Source: Sulfurospirillum diekertiae (lineage in GTDB: Bacteria > Campylobacterota > Campylobacteria > Campylobacterales > Sulfurospirillaceae). From it: a DNA stretch of 64,000 bases. A program made the position numbers and the translations under genes. The stretch covers positions 1,736,001 through 1,800,000 of the forward strand of contig NZ_CP039734.2 in NCBI RefSeq assembly GCF_011769985.2. The letters are read 5' to 3'. Positions 37,791-46,754 of the stretch are shown here, piece by piece. The notes beneath the pieces were generated by a model. That model made no database searches, was not told where the DNA came from, and saw nothing but the letters and a program-made list of their open reading frames with translations. The stretch's first letter is position 1, and each line of letters begins with the position of its first letter.

Positions 37791-38786
37791 ATGAAAATTA
37801 GAATACCAGCCGAATGGGAAGAACAAGAGGCACTCATCGTCGTATTTCCTCCAAAACAGAGTGATTGGGCACACTCCATTGATGAAATCCATCGAACCTA
37901 TTTAACGTTCATCAGCAAAATTGCACATTTTCAAAAATGCCTTGTGATCTGCGAAGATAAAAAAGCGCTGGCAACTATGTTACCAACACTCCAAAATATC
38001 GAACTGATCGAAATGGCAACGAATGATACATGGATACGCGACTTCGGTGGTATTAATATTTATAAAAACCATAAACGTCGCACGTATGACTTTATCTTTA
38101 ACGCATGGGGTAATAAATTTGAAGCCAATTTGGACAACAGCATTACCAGTCAGCTCTTTGAACAAGGCTATTTAGAAGGCAAACTTAAAAGTTTAGACTT
38201 TGTCCTTGAAGGTGGAAGTATCGACAGTAACGGTCATGGCGTAATGCTTTCAACTGCTTATTGTCTTTTTGAAGAGAACCGCAATGCGCATCTTTCCAAA
38301 AAACAGATTAAAAAAACACTCATCGAACTTTTTGGACTCAAAAAGCTGATCATCTTAGAACATGGCGCGCTCATGGGTGACGATACCGACTCGCACATTG
38401 ACACCTTAGCACGTTTCATCAACAAAAAAACCATCGCCTATGTGAAATGTTATGACAAAAAAGATGAACACTATCAAGAGCTGAAAAAGATGGAAAAAGA
38501 GCTTCAAAAAACAGAGTTCAATCTGCTTCCTTTACCTCTTCCATCAGCTAAATACTTCAACAATCACCGTATTCCAGCAACCTATATGAATTTTGTTCTC
38601 ATTAACAATGCTGTTTTAGTCCCAACCTACAGTGATCCCTACGATGCAGAAGTTTTAGCTATTTTTGCCAGATGCTTCCCCGAACGTGAAATTGTTGGTA
38701 TCGAATCTTCAATTTTAATTCGCGAACACGGAAGTTTGCACTGCGCTTCCATGAATATTTATAAAGAAAGAGACAACGACGAATGA
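37791..38786 (+). CDS. aguA: Agmatine deiminase
   Basis: The 331-residue member of the peptidylarginine deiminase superfamily converts agmatine to N-carbamoylputrescine. It shows NDTWIRDFGGINIY, the EGGSIDSNG region, HGALMGDDTDSHIDTLARF with catalytic His and Asp, and HGSLHCASMNIY with the catalytic cysteine near residue 318. The next enzyme of the pathway is encoded at 42121, so the putrescine route from arginine is nearly complete here. The stop overlaps the CDF gene start (ATGA). Confidence 0.9.
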   Translation: MKIRIPAEWEEQEALIVVFPPKQSDWAHSIDEIHRTYLTFISKIAHFQKCLVICEDKKALATMLPTLQNIELIEMATNDTWIRDFGGINIYKNHKRRTYDFIFNAWGNKFEANLDNSITSQLFEQGYLEGKLKSLDFVLEGGSIDSNGHGVMLSTAYCLFEENRNAHLSKKQIKKTLIELFGLKKLIILEHGALMGDDTDSHIDTLARFINKKTIAYVKCYDKKDEHYQELKKMEKELQKTEFNLLPLPLPSAKYFNNHRIPATYMNFVLINNAVLVPTYSDPYDAEVLAIFARCFPEREIVGIESSILIREHGSLHCASMNIYKERDNDE

Positions 38787-39685
38787 CTTTACAAAAAAAA
38801 GCAACGATTATTTCCAGTGGAACGGCAACGATCCTTATTATTATCAAACTTTTTGTCGGAATTATGAGTGGCTCTGTTGCCGTTTTAGCTTCTGCGATTG
38901 ACTCTGTGCTTGACCTTATCGTATCAGCATTTAATTACTTTGCTATTTCCAAAGCCGAACAACCCGCCAATAAAAAATTTAACTACGGAAAAGGCAAAAT
39001 TGAGGCTTTAGCGGGCGTCATTGAAGGTACGGTGATTACCGTTTCAGGTCTTTTTATCTTCTATACCGCCATTAAAAAAGCGATCAACCAAGAGCCTGTC
39101 GAATATCTAGGTTACTCCGTTATTGTTATGGTCATCTCTTTGGCAATTACCATTGCCTTAGTTCTTTTTTTAAATTATGCTGCGAAAAAGACACGAAGCA
39201 TGGTGGTCAAATCAGATGCGCTTCACTATAAAACAGACGTTTTAAGCAATGGCGCTATCCTTGTCTCCTTAGTACTCATTCAGATAACAGGATTTGAGAT
39301 GATCGACTCGATCATGGGTGTGATCATTTCCCTTTACATTATTCATTCAGCCTATCAGATTATTAGTGATGGTATTTACATCCTGCTTGACGCATCGCTT
39401 GATGAAGAGATGGTTGAAAAAATGCGTGACATTATTTTAGAAGAGAAAGAGATTAGCGATTTTCACTACCTTAAAACCCGTAAATCAGGCAATACAAACT
39501 TTGTCGATGTTCATCTCGTCTTTAGTCCTGGCATTTCACTCATGCGTGCGCACCATGCGGGAGATCGCATCGAAGAGAAGATTAAAGACCTTATCCCAGA
39601 TGAAATATGGGTTATCAACGCTCACCTCGACCCTTATGATGACTCAGAGATCAACGATCAGCAATACGTGGCAAATGAGGGTTAA
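38783..39685 (+). CDS. Cation diffusion facilitator (FieF-type exporter)
   Basis: This 300-residue protein has six membrane segments with the CDF signature SGSVAVLASAIDSVLDL and a second metal-site helix SDALHYKTDVLSNGAIL, then a cytoplasmic domain ending in the usual HLDP region (INAHLDPYDDS). It expels zinc or iron. It overlaps aguA and converges on feoB. Confidence 0.9.
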   Translation: MTLQKKATIISSGTATILIIIKLFVGIMSGSVAVLASAIDSVLDLIVSAFNYFAISKAEQPANKKFNYGKGKIEALAGVIEGTVITVSGLFIFYTAIKKAINQEPVEYLGYSVIVMVISLAITIALVLFLNYAAKKTRSMVVKSDALHYKTDVLSNGAILVSLVLIQITGFEMIDSIMGVIISLYIIHSAYQIISDGIYILLDASLDEEMVEKMRDIILEEKEISDFHYLKTRKSGNTNFVDVHLVFSPGISLMRAHHAGDRIEEKIKDLIPDEIWVINAHLDPYDDSEINDQQYVANEG

Positions 39686-39693
39686 ATCTACCC

Positions 39694-41790
39694 TCACCAC
39701 AAAAGCGCTATTCTATACCCTATAAAGGCAAGTCCCCACGCCACAACCGTCGTAAAGATAAACAGATAAAACAGATACTTATAACTGCCTGTCTCTTTCG
39801 TAAAGACAATACTTGCTGCCATACACGGCAAGTAAAACATCACAAAGATGATAAAAGAAACTGCCGAAGCAAAAGAGATCTGTTTTTGAAGCTCACCAAT
39901 CAAACTCTCATTTCCCTCATCTACGCCAGCTCCAAGTGCATATAAAACACCGAGCGTTGAGACAACAACCTCTTTTGCCGCCAGTCCAGACTCTAGCGCT
40001 ACCGTCATCTTCCAATCAAAACCAATCGGTTGAAAAAGAGTATCGGTTGACTTGCCAAGCATGCCTAAAAAACTCTTTTCTAAAAGCTGTTGTGCTTTTT
40101 CATTTTCCAAGGTTATTTTGGCTTCTGCACTTTGAGCAAGTTCAATTTTTTGTGCAAATGTTTTTTCAATATCGGGATATTTAGGGTAGTTGCTTGCGAA
40201 CCAAATCAGCAAAGAAGCACCCAAAATAAATGTTCCCGCTTTTTTAAGATACATAATCGCCTTACTTACAACCGTGTGCCAAATGAGTCTTATTGAAGGT
40301 AAACGATACTTTGGCATCTCCATTACAAATGGCTCATCGACACCTTTAAACACAAAGACTTTTAAAAATTTTGCCGCAAGAAGCCCAATGAGCGCCCCTG
40401 CTATATAGATAAGGAAAAGAACATTTCCCGCATTTTGCTTCGCGAAAAAAGCCCCAGAGAAAAGAACATACACGGGAAGCTTTGCACCACAACTCATAAA
40501 ACCGATGATAAAAAGTGTGATCAGTCTGTCTTTATTGTTTTTAAGTGTACGGGCGCTCATATATGCAGGAACGGAACATCCAAAGCCCGTGACAAGGGGA
40601 ATGAAGCTTTTACCGTGCAAGCCAAAACGGTGGAAAAAACCATCGAGTAAAAACGCAACACGCGCCATGTAGCCCGTTGTTTCCAAAAGTGAAATCCCAA
40701 AAAAGAGGATGACAATGTTAGGTAAAAACATCACCACAGCACCTACACCCGAAATAGCACCATCAGCGATCATAGAGCCAAGCTCACCATCGCCGAAGAT
40801 CGTTTTCGCATACGTGCCAAGCGAGACAAAGAAAAGATTGATCCAATCCATAGGAATAGAACCTAGCTCAAATGTAAGCTGAAAAAGTGCCCACATCAAG
40901 GCAATAAAAATCGGAATACCAAAAATTTTATGGATCAATAGCGCATCGATTTTTTCGGTAATCGTTTTAGAAATACTCTTTTTACATGTAAGCACTTCCG
41001 TGACAACACCTCTGGCAAAAGAGGCTCGCTCCTCCGCAAAAATTTCGCTGACATCTTTTGTCTCATGGTGCAGATAGAGATGTTCCAATGCCTCTTTGAG
41101 CAGTGGCGACAACTCAAGCCAAATCGGTTCATCGTGCATTTTTTGATATATTTTAGGATCATTTTGTAGCAGTTTAAGCACCAAATCACGATACGTTAGC
41201 TCTGTTTTATAGCGCTTTTGTTTCAAAAAGAATGAGAGTTTTTCGATCTCTTCTTCCACAACATCACTGTAAATCAGTTTTGATTTTTCATAGGGAAAAT
41301 TGAAAATGTCAATGGTGCGATTGAGAAGTTTACCGATGCCTTTTTTCGTTGCGGCAGAGACTTTCACGCAGGGAACACCCAAAATGGAACTGAGTTGCTC
41401 ATGATCAACACAGATACCCTCTTTTTGCGCTTCATCCATCATATTTAATGCGACGATCATCTTTTTACCCAGTTCTAAAAGCTGTGTCGTCAGGTAAAGA
41501 TTGCGCTCTAGATTCGTAGCATCAACCACGTTGATGATAAGATCGTACGGCTCATTTTCCAGAAAATCTTTGGTGACTTTTTCATCTTGAGTGTAGTCGT
41601 TAAGCGAGTACGTTCCGGGTAAATCAACGATTTTAATCAAATGCTCTTGCGCGCTAAAACGTACTTCCGCTTTTTCAACGGTGACACCTGAAAAGTTACC
41701 CACTTTTAAGCGTGCATCGGCAATGGAGTTGATGAGCATACTTTTGCCCACATTGGGCTGTCCCACCAACGCAATGACAAGCTCTTTCAT
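39694..41790 (-). CDS. feoB: Ferrous iron transporter FeoB
   Basis: This 698-residue protein has an N-terminal G domain (G1 GQPNVGKS at residues 9-16, then DLPGTYSL and NVVDATNL), a helical GDI region, and a membrane part with two Gate regions (LVTGFGCSVPAYMSAR and FYLPCMAASIVFTKE) . It imports Fe2+. A palindrome variant encodes LTCKKSISK (40981). FeoA is immediately upstream with a four-base overlap. Confidence 0.95.
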   Translation of the reverse strand: MKELVIALVGQPNVGKSMLINSIADARLKVGNFSGVTVEKAEVRFSAQEHLIKIVDLPGTYSLNDYTQDEKVTKDFLENEPYDLIINVVDATNLERNLYLTTQLLELGKKMIVALNMMDEAQKEGICVDHEQLSSILGVPCVKVSAATKKGIGKLLNRTIDIFNFPYEKSKLIYSDVVEEEIEKLSFFLKQKRYKTELTYRDLVLKLLQNDPKIYQKMHDEPIWLELSPLLKEALEHLYLHHETKDVSEIFAEERASFARGVVTEVLTCKKSISKTITEKIDALLIHKIFGIPIFIALMWALFQLTFELGSIPMDWINLFFVSLGTYAKTIFGDGELGSMIADGAISGVGAVVMFLPNIVILFFGISLLETTGYMARVAFLLDGFFHRFGLHGKSFIPLVTGFGCSVPAYMSARTLKNNKDRLITLFIIGFMSCGAKLPVYVLFSGAFFAKQNAGNVLFLIYIAGALIGLLAAKFLKVFVFKGVDEPFVMEMPKYRLPSIRLIWHTVVSKAIMYLKKAGTFILGASLLIWFASNYPKYPDIEKTFAQKIELAQSAEAKITLENEKAQQLLEKSFLGMLGKSTDTLFQPIGFDWKMTVALESGLAAKEVVVSTLGVLYALGAGVDEGNESLIGELQKQISFASAVSFIIFVMFYLPCMAASIVFTKETGSYKYLFYLFIFTTVVAWGLAFIGYRIALLW

Positions 41791-42014
41791 ATTTTTTGAA
41801 CCTCTATGCTTTTTGCTTCTTCATAACGAAGGGCAAGCAGTGTTGTACCTACTTCAATTTCCATAGTGCTTTTTGCGATACTTGTTGCTTTAATTTGGAG
41901 TTGGCTTCCTTTATGAAGTCCCAAGGAAAAAAATCTTTGTTTGAGCTCTTCGTTGGCATCTATTCGTACCACGACAGCTTTGTCTCCAGCATTCATTTGT
42001 GAAAGTTTAATCAT
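41787..42014 (-). CDS. feoA: FeoA, ferrous iron transport accessory protein
   Basis: This 75-residue SH3-like protein has the FeoA pattern MNAGDKAVVVRID, RFFSLGLHKGSQLQIK and TTLLALRYEEAKSIEV. It is thought to bind or steady FeoB. A candidate Fur box lies 15 bases ahead of its start. Confidence 0.92.
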   Translation of the reverse strand: MIKLSQMNAGDKAVVVRIDANEELKQRFFSLGLHKGSQLQIKATSIAKSTMEIEVGTTLLALRYEEAKSIEVQKI

Positions 42015-42028
42015 AATTGTCCTTAATT

Positions 42029-42047
42029 GATAATGCTGATCAAGATT
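42029..42047 (-). promoter_or_regulatory. Candidate Fur box upstream of feoAB
   Basis: GATAATGCTGATCAAGATT agrees with the 19-base Fur consensus at about 13 positions and stands between the feoA and aguB genes. Confidence 0.45.
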
Positions 42048-42120
42048 GTAAGTTAAAACGTATTAAAACCATATTAATGTAGAATAAGTTATTCAAAATA
42101 ACTCTTACTAGGTGGATTTT

Positions 42121-42993
42121 ATGAAAGTCGGACTCATCCAACACGCCGTTGAAAGTACCAAAGAAAAAACGATACAAAAAACCGTTTCACTCATCCAGAC
42201 AGCAGCCATTGAAGGAGCACAACTTGTCGTACTGCAAGAACTTCACCAAGACCGCTACTTTTGCATTAACGAAGATGTTGCTTGTTTTGATTTAGCCTCT
42301 GCATGGGAAGCTGACATCGCTTTTTGGTCAAATGTTGCTAAAGAGAACAATGTCGTTTTAGTCACTTCTCTGTTTGAAAAACGCTCCGCTGGTCTTTACC
42401 ACAACACCGCCGTTGTCTTTGAAAAAGACGGCACGGTCGCTGGAAAATATCGCAAAATGCACATCCCCGATGATCCAGGTTTTTACGAGAAATTTTACTT
42501 CACCCCAGGTGATACAGGCTACAATCCCATCCAAACCAGTGTGGGCAAACTAGGACTTCTCGTCTGTTGGGATCAATGGTACCCTGAAGCCGCACGTTTG
42601 ATGGCGCTTAAGGGTGCAGAGATGCTCATCTACCCCACCGCCATCGGTTGGTTTGACGACGATATGGAAGATGAACAAAGAAGGCAATGTGACGCATGGG
42701 AGACCATTCAGCGAGGTCACGCTATCGCCAATGGCTTGCCCGTCATTAGCGTCAATCGTGTCGGCAAAGAAGAAGACACTCACGGCGTACTGGACGGCAT
42801 CCGCTTTTGGGGCAACTCCTTCGTTGCAGGTCCACAAGGCGAGATCATCGCACGCGCAAGCCACGATGAAGAAGAGATTCTCATCGTCGATGTAAACTTA
42901 GCACGAGGCGAACACGTCAGACGCATCTGGCCATTTTTACGTGACCGCAGAATCGAAACCTACGGGGATTTGACGAAACGCTTTATCGACTAA
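42121..42993 (+). CDS. aguB: N-carbamoylputrescine amidase
   Basis: The 290-residue nitrilase-superfamily enzyme hydrolyses N-carbamoylputrescine to putrescine, CO2 and ammonia. The Glu-Lys-Cys triad is visible in VVLQELHQDRYFC, KYRKMHIPDDPGFYEKFYF and GLLVCWDQWYPEAARL. ATG 42121 has AGGTGG close ahead; a GTG at 42112 is rejected because it overlaps that site. It completes the route that begins with the agmatine deiminase at 37791. Confidence 0.93.
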   Translation: MKVGLIQHAVESTKEKTIQKTVSLIQTAAIEGAQLVVLQELHQDRYFCINEDVACFDLASAWEADIAFWSNVAKENNVVLVTSLFEKRSAGLYHNTAVVFEKDGTVAGKYRKMHIPDDPGFYEKFYFTPGDTGYNPIQTSVGKLGLLVCWDQWYPEAARLMALKGAEMLIYPTAIGWFDDDMEDEQRRQCDAWETIQRGHAIANGLPVISVNRVGKEEDTHGVLDGIRFWGNSFVAGPQGEIIARASHDEEEILIVDVNLARGEHVRRIWPFLRDRRIETYGDLTKRFID

Positions 42994-42999
42994 AATCTT

Positions 43000-43033
43000 T
43001 TTACATGTAAAGGCTCAAAGCTTTACATGTAAA
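43000..43033 (+). terminator. Palindrome pair between aguB and the defence genes
   Basis: Two exact TTTACATGTAAA copies (43000 and 43022) frame GGCTCAAAGC, so the stem extends by one or two base pairs. It follows the aguB stop by six bases and ends 14 bases before the ATPase gene. Confidence 0.65.
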
Positions 43034-43047
43034 CCTTTGGAGAGCAC

Positions 43048-44540
43048 ATGGAACTGGTTTATTTGTGGGTAGGTAAATATAACAATTTTGAAAAACAAGG
43101 TTTTTCATTTAATGGTAAATATCAATGCATTTATGATGAAACTACTAACCAACTTACCATTACAGAAAATAAATATTTTTTGAATATTTTCCCTAAAAAT
43201 ATAAATATCACTGCTATTGTTGGAAAGAATGGCAGTGGAAAAAGTAATTTATTGCATTGTATCATAGGTGGTATTTTTCAAAATAATAACAATTGGAGAG
43301 GCATTGAAAATTTATTTTTTGTATTAAAAGGAGATGATTCTTTTTATATTGCAAAAGACGATGATACTAAAGCACCTACAAATTTTAAGACACTATCGTT
43401 AGAAGATGTCAAAAAATATCTTTATTTTTCCCTTTTTGACTTTTCTTTAGTGCAACCACCACTTTGGAATGAATGGGATAATTACAAGAAAAATTATTCG
43501 TTAGAGCCGAGCGTTGATTATCAAGGTTCTGGTCCAAATGGATTATCAAAAGTTACGCCTATTGGATTTGATGCAAATTTGTCTTCATTGGCTACTTATT
43601 TTTATAAATATATTGACAATAAAATTCTAATACAAAACTCCATTGATAAATATGATATTATCAAAATCAAGTACAAGAGAAAAATTAATATTAATTTTCT
43701 TGAATTTGAGAAAAATGTTATTCTTAAGTATTATGAAAACCATGATACTCTTTTTGGTATAACAAAAAATGAATTTGAACAAAAAAAAGCACTTCCTGAT
43801 TATAAACAATTTGAAATCTTCTCTTTAGATGAAGATGAAATAGAATTAATTGCTTATCTTGACCTATTTTTTCAGGTTGAACTTGCTTCTTCGCAAAATA
43901 AAACATTAGGTTTTTATAACTTAAGCTTGGGGTATAAAATGCTCATAGCCAATATTGGTTTGATTCTAAAAACTATCCAAAAGAGGGCAAATACTCGGGA
44001 TGTTGTTTTTTTACTTGATGAAATTGAAACATCATTACATCCTAATTGGCAAAGAAATATCGTAACTATGTTTGTGGAAATTTTTAAAAATTATCAAAGA
44101 AAAATACATTTTATTTTTGCATCACATTCTCCTTTTTTACTATCTGATTTACAAAATGAAAACTGCATTTTCCTAAAAAAGAACCATGAAACTATGGAAG
44201 TCTTATACTCCTTACATGATATAAAAAACAAACTTTTGGGGCTAATATTCATACACTATTAAGTGATGCTTTTTTTATGGAAGATGGATTAATGGGCGAA
44301 TTTGCGAAAGAGAAAATCAATAAAGCCATTACTATTCTAAATAAACAAGGCAAACTCAGTAAAAGTTCTCTTGCATATTGCGAACAAATCATTTCAATCA
44401 TCGGTGAACCGATACTTAAACGACAACTTCAACGAATGCTTGATAGTAAAAGGCTTCACAAAATGGACGAAATCGATCGCTTAAAAGCTGATATTTCAGA
44501 GCTTCACCAAAAACTCAAAAAATTAGAAAATAGAAAATGA
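43048..44540 (+). pseudogene. Septu-type AAA ATPase (PtuA-like), split at a slippery heptamer
   Basis: The first frame gives an SMC-like ATPase with Walker A GKNGSGKS at 59-66, Walker B VVFLLDEIETSLHP near residue 318 and the H-loop FIFASHSPFLLSD. It stops early at 44260. The -1 frame continues QTFGANIHTLLSDAFF and MEDGLMGEFAKEKI, the normal end of this family, to 44540. The switch lies at A AAA AAC (44223-44229), in phase with the first frame; one more A in that run would also join the frames, giving 497 residues. Base composition is very AT-rich. The gene overlaps the HNH gene (ATGA). PtuA senses or gates the nuclease in Septu defence. Confidence 0.75.
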
Positions 44541-45379
44541 TAAAAATTGCTACATCAAATTTAGAAGAGTTGGCGAACACGCATTATGAAGCACTAAAAT
44601 CAAAATTCAAATTTCCTACATATAAATACTCTCTTGAAGAAGTCATCACCGCAAAACCTGAAAAACTGCATGAAATTGCGATGCACTATAAAGGTGACAC
44701 TGCATTTAATTTTATGAAAAATGAATACAAAAAATTTACCGTTAAAACATATGATGATACATACGATGCCTATAAATTAGCGCAATCCCTCAACGTCACC
44801 GTTTGCCCATATTGCAACCGAAATTATACGTTTACGGTTCGCTCAAAAAACGGTTCAACGCGTCCGCAATTTGACCATTTTTACGACAAAGCGACGTATC
44901 CCATTTTGGCATTGTCGTTTTACAATCTCATCCCCAGTTGCCCTACCTGTAATACAAGCATAAAAGGACGCAAAGAGTTTTCACTTACAACCCATGTGCA
45001 TCCTTATGTTGAAGGCTTCGATGACAAGGCACATTTTGCTTTACATGTAAACGAGAGTTCGTTTTATTACGATGAAAAAGGATTTGATTTAGAACTGAGT
45101 TCAGACGATGTCAAAGTCCAAAAAAACATCGACGATTTTGCGCTAGAAGAGATTTACAAAAACCACAAAGACATCGTCTTAGAACTCATCCAAAAGTCCG
45201 TGATGTACAATGAAAGTTACATCGAAGAGATGATGAAAAACTACGAGGGAACGCTCTTTAAAAACGAAGAAGATTTACTGCGTTTGATTTTTGGCGGATA
45301 CATAGCCGATGAAGATTTGGGCAAACGCCCTCTTTCCAAACTTACAAAAGACATCTTAGAACAATTAGAGATTATTTAA
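44537..45379 (+). CDS. Septu-type HNH endonuclease (PtuB-like)
   Basis: This 280-residue nuclease shows an HNH/zinc arrangement: CPYC at 90-93, FDHFYDK at 112-118 with the catalytic His, Asn130 in SFYNLIPSC and CPTC at 135-138. The long N-terminal and C-terminal helical parts fit PtuB proteins, which cut DNA or tRNA-like targets upon ATPase release; the target here is unknown. Codon use is much closer to the host than that of the ATPase gene. A copy of TTTACATGTAAA inside it encodes ALHVNESS (45040), so the resident repeat has spread to it. It overlaps the ATPase frame by four bases. Confidence 0.8.
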   Translation: MIKIATSNLEELANTHYEALKSKFKFPTYKYSLEEVITAKPEKLHEIAMHYKGDTAFNFMKNEYKKFTVKTYDDTYDAYKLAQSLNVTVCPYCNRNYTFTVRSKNGSTRPQFDHFYDKATYPILALSFYNLIPSCPTCNTSIKGRKEFSLTTHVHPYVEGFDDKAHFALHVNESSFYYDEKGFDLELSSDDVKVQKNIDDFALEEIYKNHKDIVLELIQKSVMYNESYIEEMMKNYEGTLFKNEEDLLRLIFGGYIADEDLGKRPLSKLTKDILEQLEII

Positions 45380-45407
45380 TCGCTTTTATGGAGAAAAATA
45401 AATCACC

Positions 45408-45439
45408 ATATCGTTATGTTTTTATAAATACTACGATAT
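45408..45439. promoter_or_regulatory. Candidate ModE-type operator
   Basis: Arms ATATCGT and ACGATAT are perfect mirror images 18 bases apart, resembling the ModE site (CGTTATAT-type halves). It ends 31 bases before the start of the small membrane protein and molbindin genes. Confidence 0.5.
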
Positions 45440-45469
45440 ACTTTACTCAATTTATTGAGGAGTATTAAG

Positions 45470-45661
45470 ATGAGTGAAGTTTATTCTATCTTTTTATCAG
45501 CCGTTTTCTCAAGTTTTATCGTTACGACGGGCATTATTGCGGTTATTGGAAGTATCTATTACTTAACGTATAAATGTTTTGCATCGTATATTTCCTTTGA
45601 CAAAATTGCTCAGGCAGAGCGACAGATGTCTGCAGCAAAAAAAAATACCGTTAGCAATTGA
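45470..45661 (+). CDS. Small membrane protein upstream of molbindin, 63 aa
   Basis: The protein has one long hydrophobic segment (about residues 5-30, FLSAVFSSFIVTTGIIAVIG) and a short charged tail (IAQAERQMSAAKKNTV). It is not recognised. GAGGAG lies about eight bases before ATG 45470. It comes 51 bases before a two-domain molbindin and behind a ModE-like repeat, so a link to molybdate or tungstate handling is likely but inferred. Confidence 0.65.
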   Translation: MSEVYSIFLSAVFSSFIVTTGIIAVIGSIYYLTYKCFASYISFDKIAQAERQMSAAKKNTVSN

Positions 45662-45712
45662 CATTACATAACACTTAGTGACATACTTTTAATAAATATC
45701 AAGGAGCATGTT

Positions 45713-46138
45713 ATGAAAATAAGTGCAAGAAATCAAATCACCGGAACTGTAGCAGAGATTAAAAATGGTCCTGTGAACAGTGAAATTGTTGTTGCAACTA
45801 AAGGTGGCGATAAAATCGTTTCTATCATTACGCATGGTGCTGTTGAGTCACTGGGTTTAAAAGTTGGTTCTGAAGCCCTCTGTATTTTTAAAGCACAAAG
45901 TGTTCTTCTTGCAAAAGCAGACATCGCTTTAGCAGTCAGTGCACGCAATAAAATCAAAGGCACGGTAACTGAGATCAAAGATGGCGCTGTTAATTGTGAA
46001 GTCGTCCTCTCTACTCCTGCTGGCCTAACGGTTACAGCAATCGTGACTGAAGATGCAAAAAAAGAGCTTTCCCTTGCAAAAGGCGACAGCGTTTATGCCA
46101 TCATCAAAGCTTCAAGCATTTTAGTAGGTGCAAACTAA
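45713..46138 (+). CDS. Molbindin (two Mop/TOBE domains)
   Basis: This 141-residue protein is two tandem Mop domains: residues 1-70 begin SARNQITGTVAEIKNGPVNSE and residues 72-141 begin SARNKIKGTVTEIKDGAVNCE. Such proteins store or buffer molybdate or tungstate in the cytoplasm. Strong AAGGAG binding site. It is followed by a clear terminator. Molybdo- or tungsto-enzymes are common in Sulfurospirillum relatives. Confidence 0.9.
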   Translation: MKISARNQITGTVAEIKNGPVNSEIVVATKGGDKIVSIITHGAVESLGLKVGSEALCIFKAQSVLLAKADIALAVSARNKIKGTVTEIKDGAVNCEVVLSTPAGLTVTAIVTEDAKKELSLAKGDSVYAIIKASSILVGAN

Positions 46139-46147
46139 ATCGTAAAC

Positions 46148-46168
46148 AAACCCCTTCGTGGGGTTTGC
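46148..46168 (+). terminator. Rho-independent terminator after molbindin
   Basis: AAACCCC-TTCG-TGGGGTTT forms a stable stem with a TTCG-type loop, followed by TGCTTT and one exact palindrome copy (46169-46180). Confidence 0.75.
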
Positions 46169-46181
46169 TTTACATGTAAAA

Positions 46182-46751
46182 CTATTTCTCGTAATTTTTA
46201 AAATACCACATCAATGCGAACATCAAACCTGAGGTCGTCGCAATACTCTCATCAAACATAAATTCAAGTGTTTCTTCGCGTTTAAGGTAAATGACTTCGA
46301 TATTTTCATTCTCAATACCACCACCCTCACTCACTTTCATGCTGTCATCCAAAATTGCATAGTAAAGCGTTTGCCTGCCACCCGCAAAACCAACGGCGGT
46401 ATAAAAGGACGATATTTTATCAAGTTTATCAAGTGGAACATCGTAACCCGTCTCTTCCAATACTTCTTCTTTAGCAATTTCGATGAGACTCTTGTCTTTA
46501 TCAACAATACCAGCACACAGCTCATAGGTAAAACCATCATGATTTTTAACATAGATAGAAGGACGAAACTGTTTTACAAAGACAAACGAGTCCAAATCTT
46601 TGTGGTACAAAAGAATGGCAACACTATTATGTGTATCGACGATATCCCAGCGCTTTTCTACACTATTGTGCAGATAGTACATACTTTTAGGTTTAATATA
46701 ATCTGAGTGTAGACACTCTTCAACTTTAAGGACCTCAATGGTATGTTTCAT
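46182..46751 (-). CDS. NUDIX hydrolase (nucleoside-diphosphate sugar type)
   Basis: The 189-residue protein has a Nudix box from residue 100 on, ending EEVLEETGYDVP; the core Glu residues are present, but the first Glu of the usual pattern is Lys and the Arg is Glu. The SFYTAVGFAGGRQTLYYA and the surrounding layout fit ADP-ribose or UDP-sugar pyrophosphatases. It lies three bases downstream of corA on the same strand. Confidence 0.85.
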   Translation of the reverse strand: MKHTIEVLKVEECLHSDYIKPKSMYYLHNSVEKRWDIVDTHNSVAILLYHKDLDSFVFVKQFRPSIYVKNHDGFTYELCAGIVDKDKSLIEIAKEEVLEETGYDVPLDKLDKISSFYTAVGFAGGRQTLYYAILDDSMKVSEGGGIENENIEVIYLKREETLEFMFDESIATTSGLMFALMWYFKNYEK

Positions 46752-46754
46752 CGC

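Noticed and set aside
43000..43033. Paired palindromes as a tiny CRISPR or attachment site
   Set aside because: Units are self-complementary, spacing varies and there are no cas genes or integrase.
43048..45379. Retron with ATPase/HNH effector
   Set aside because: No reverse transcriptase frame or msr/msd-like region lies on either side.
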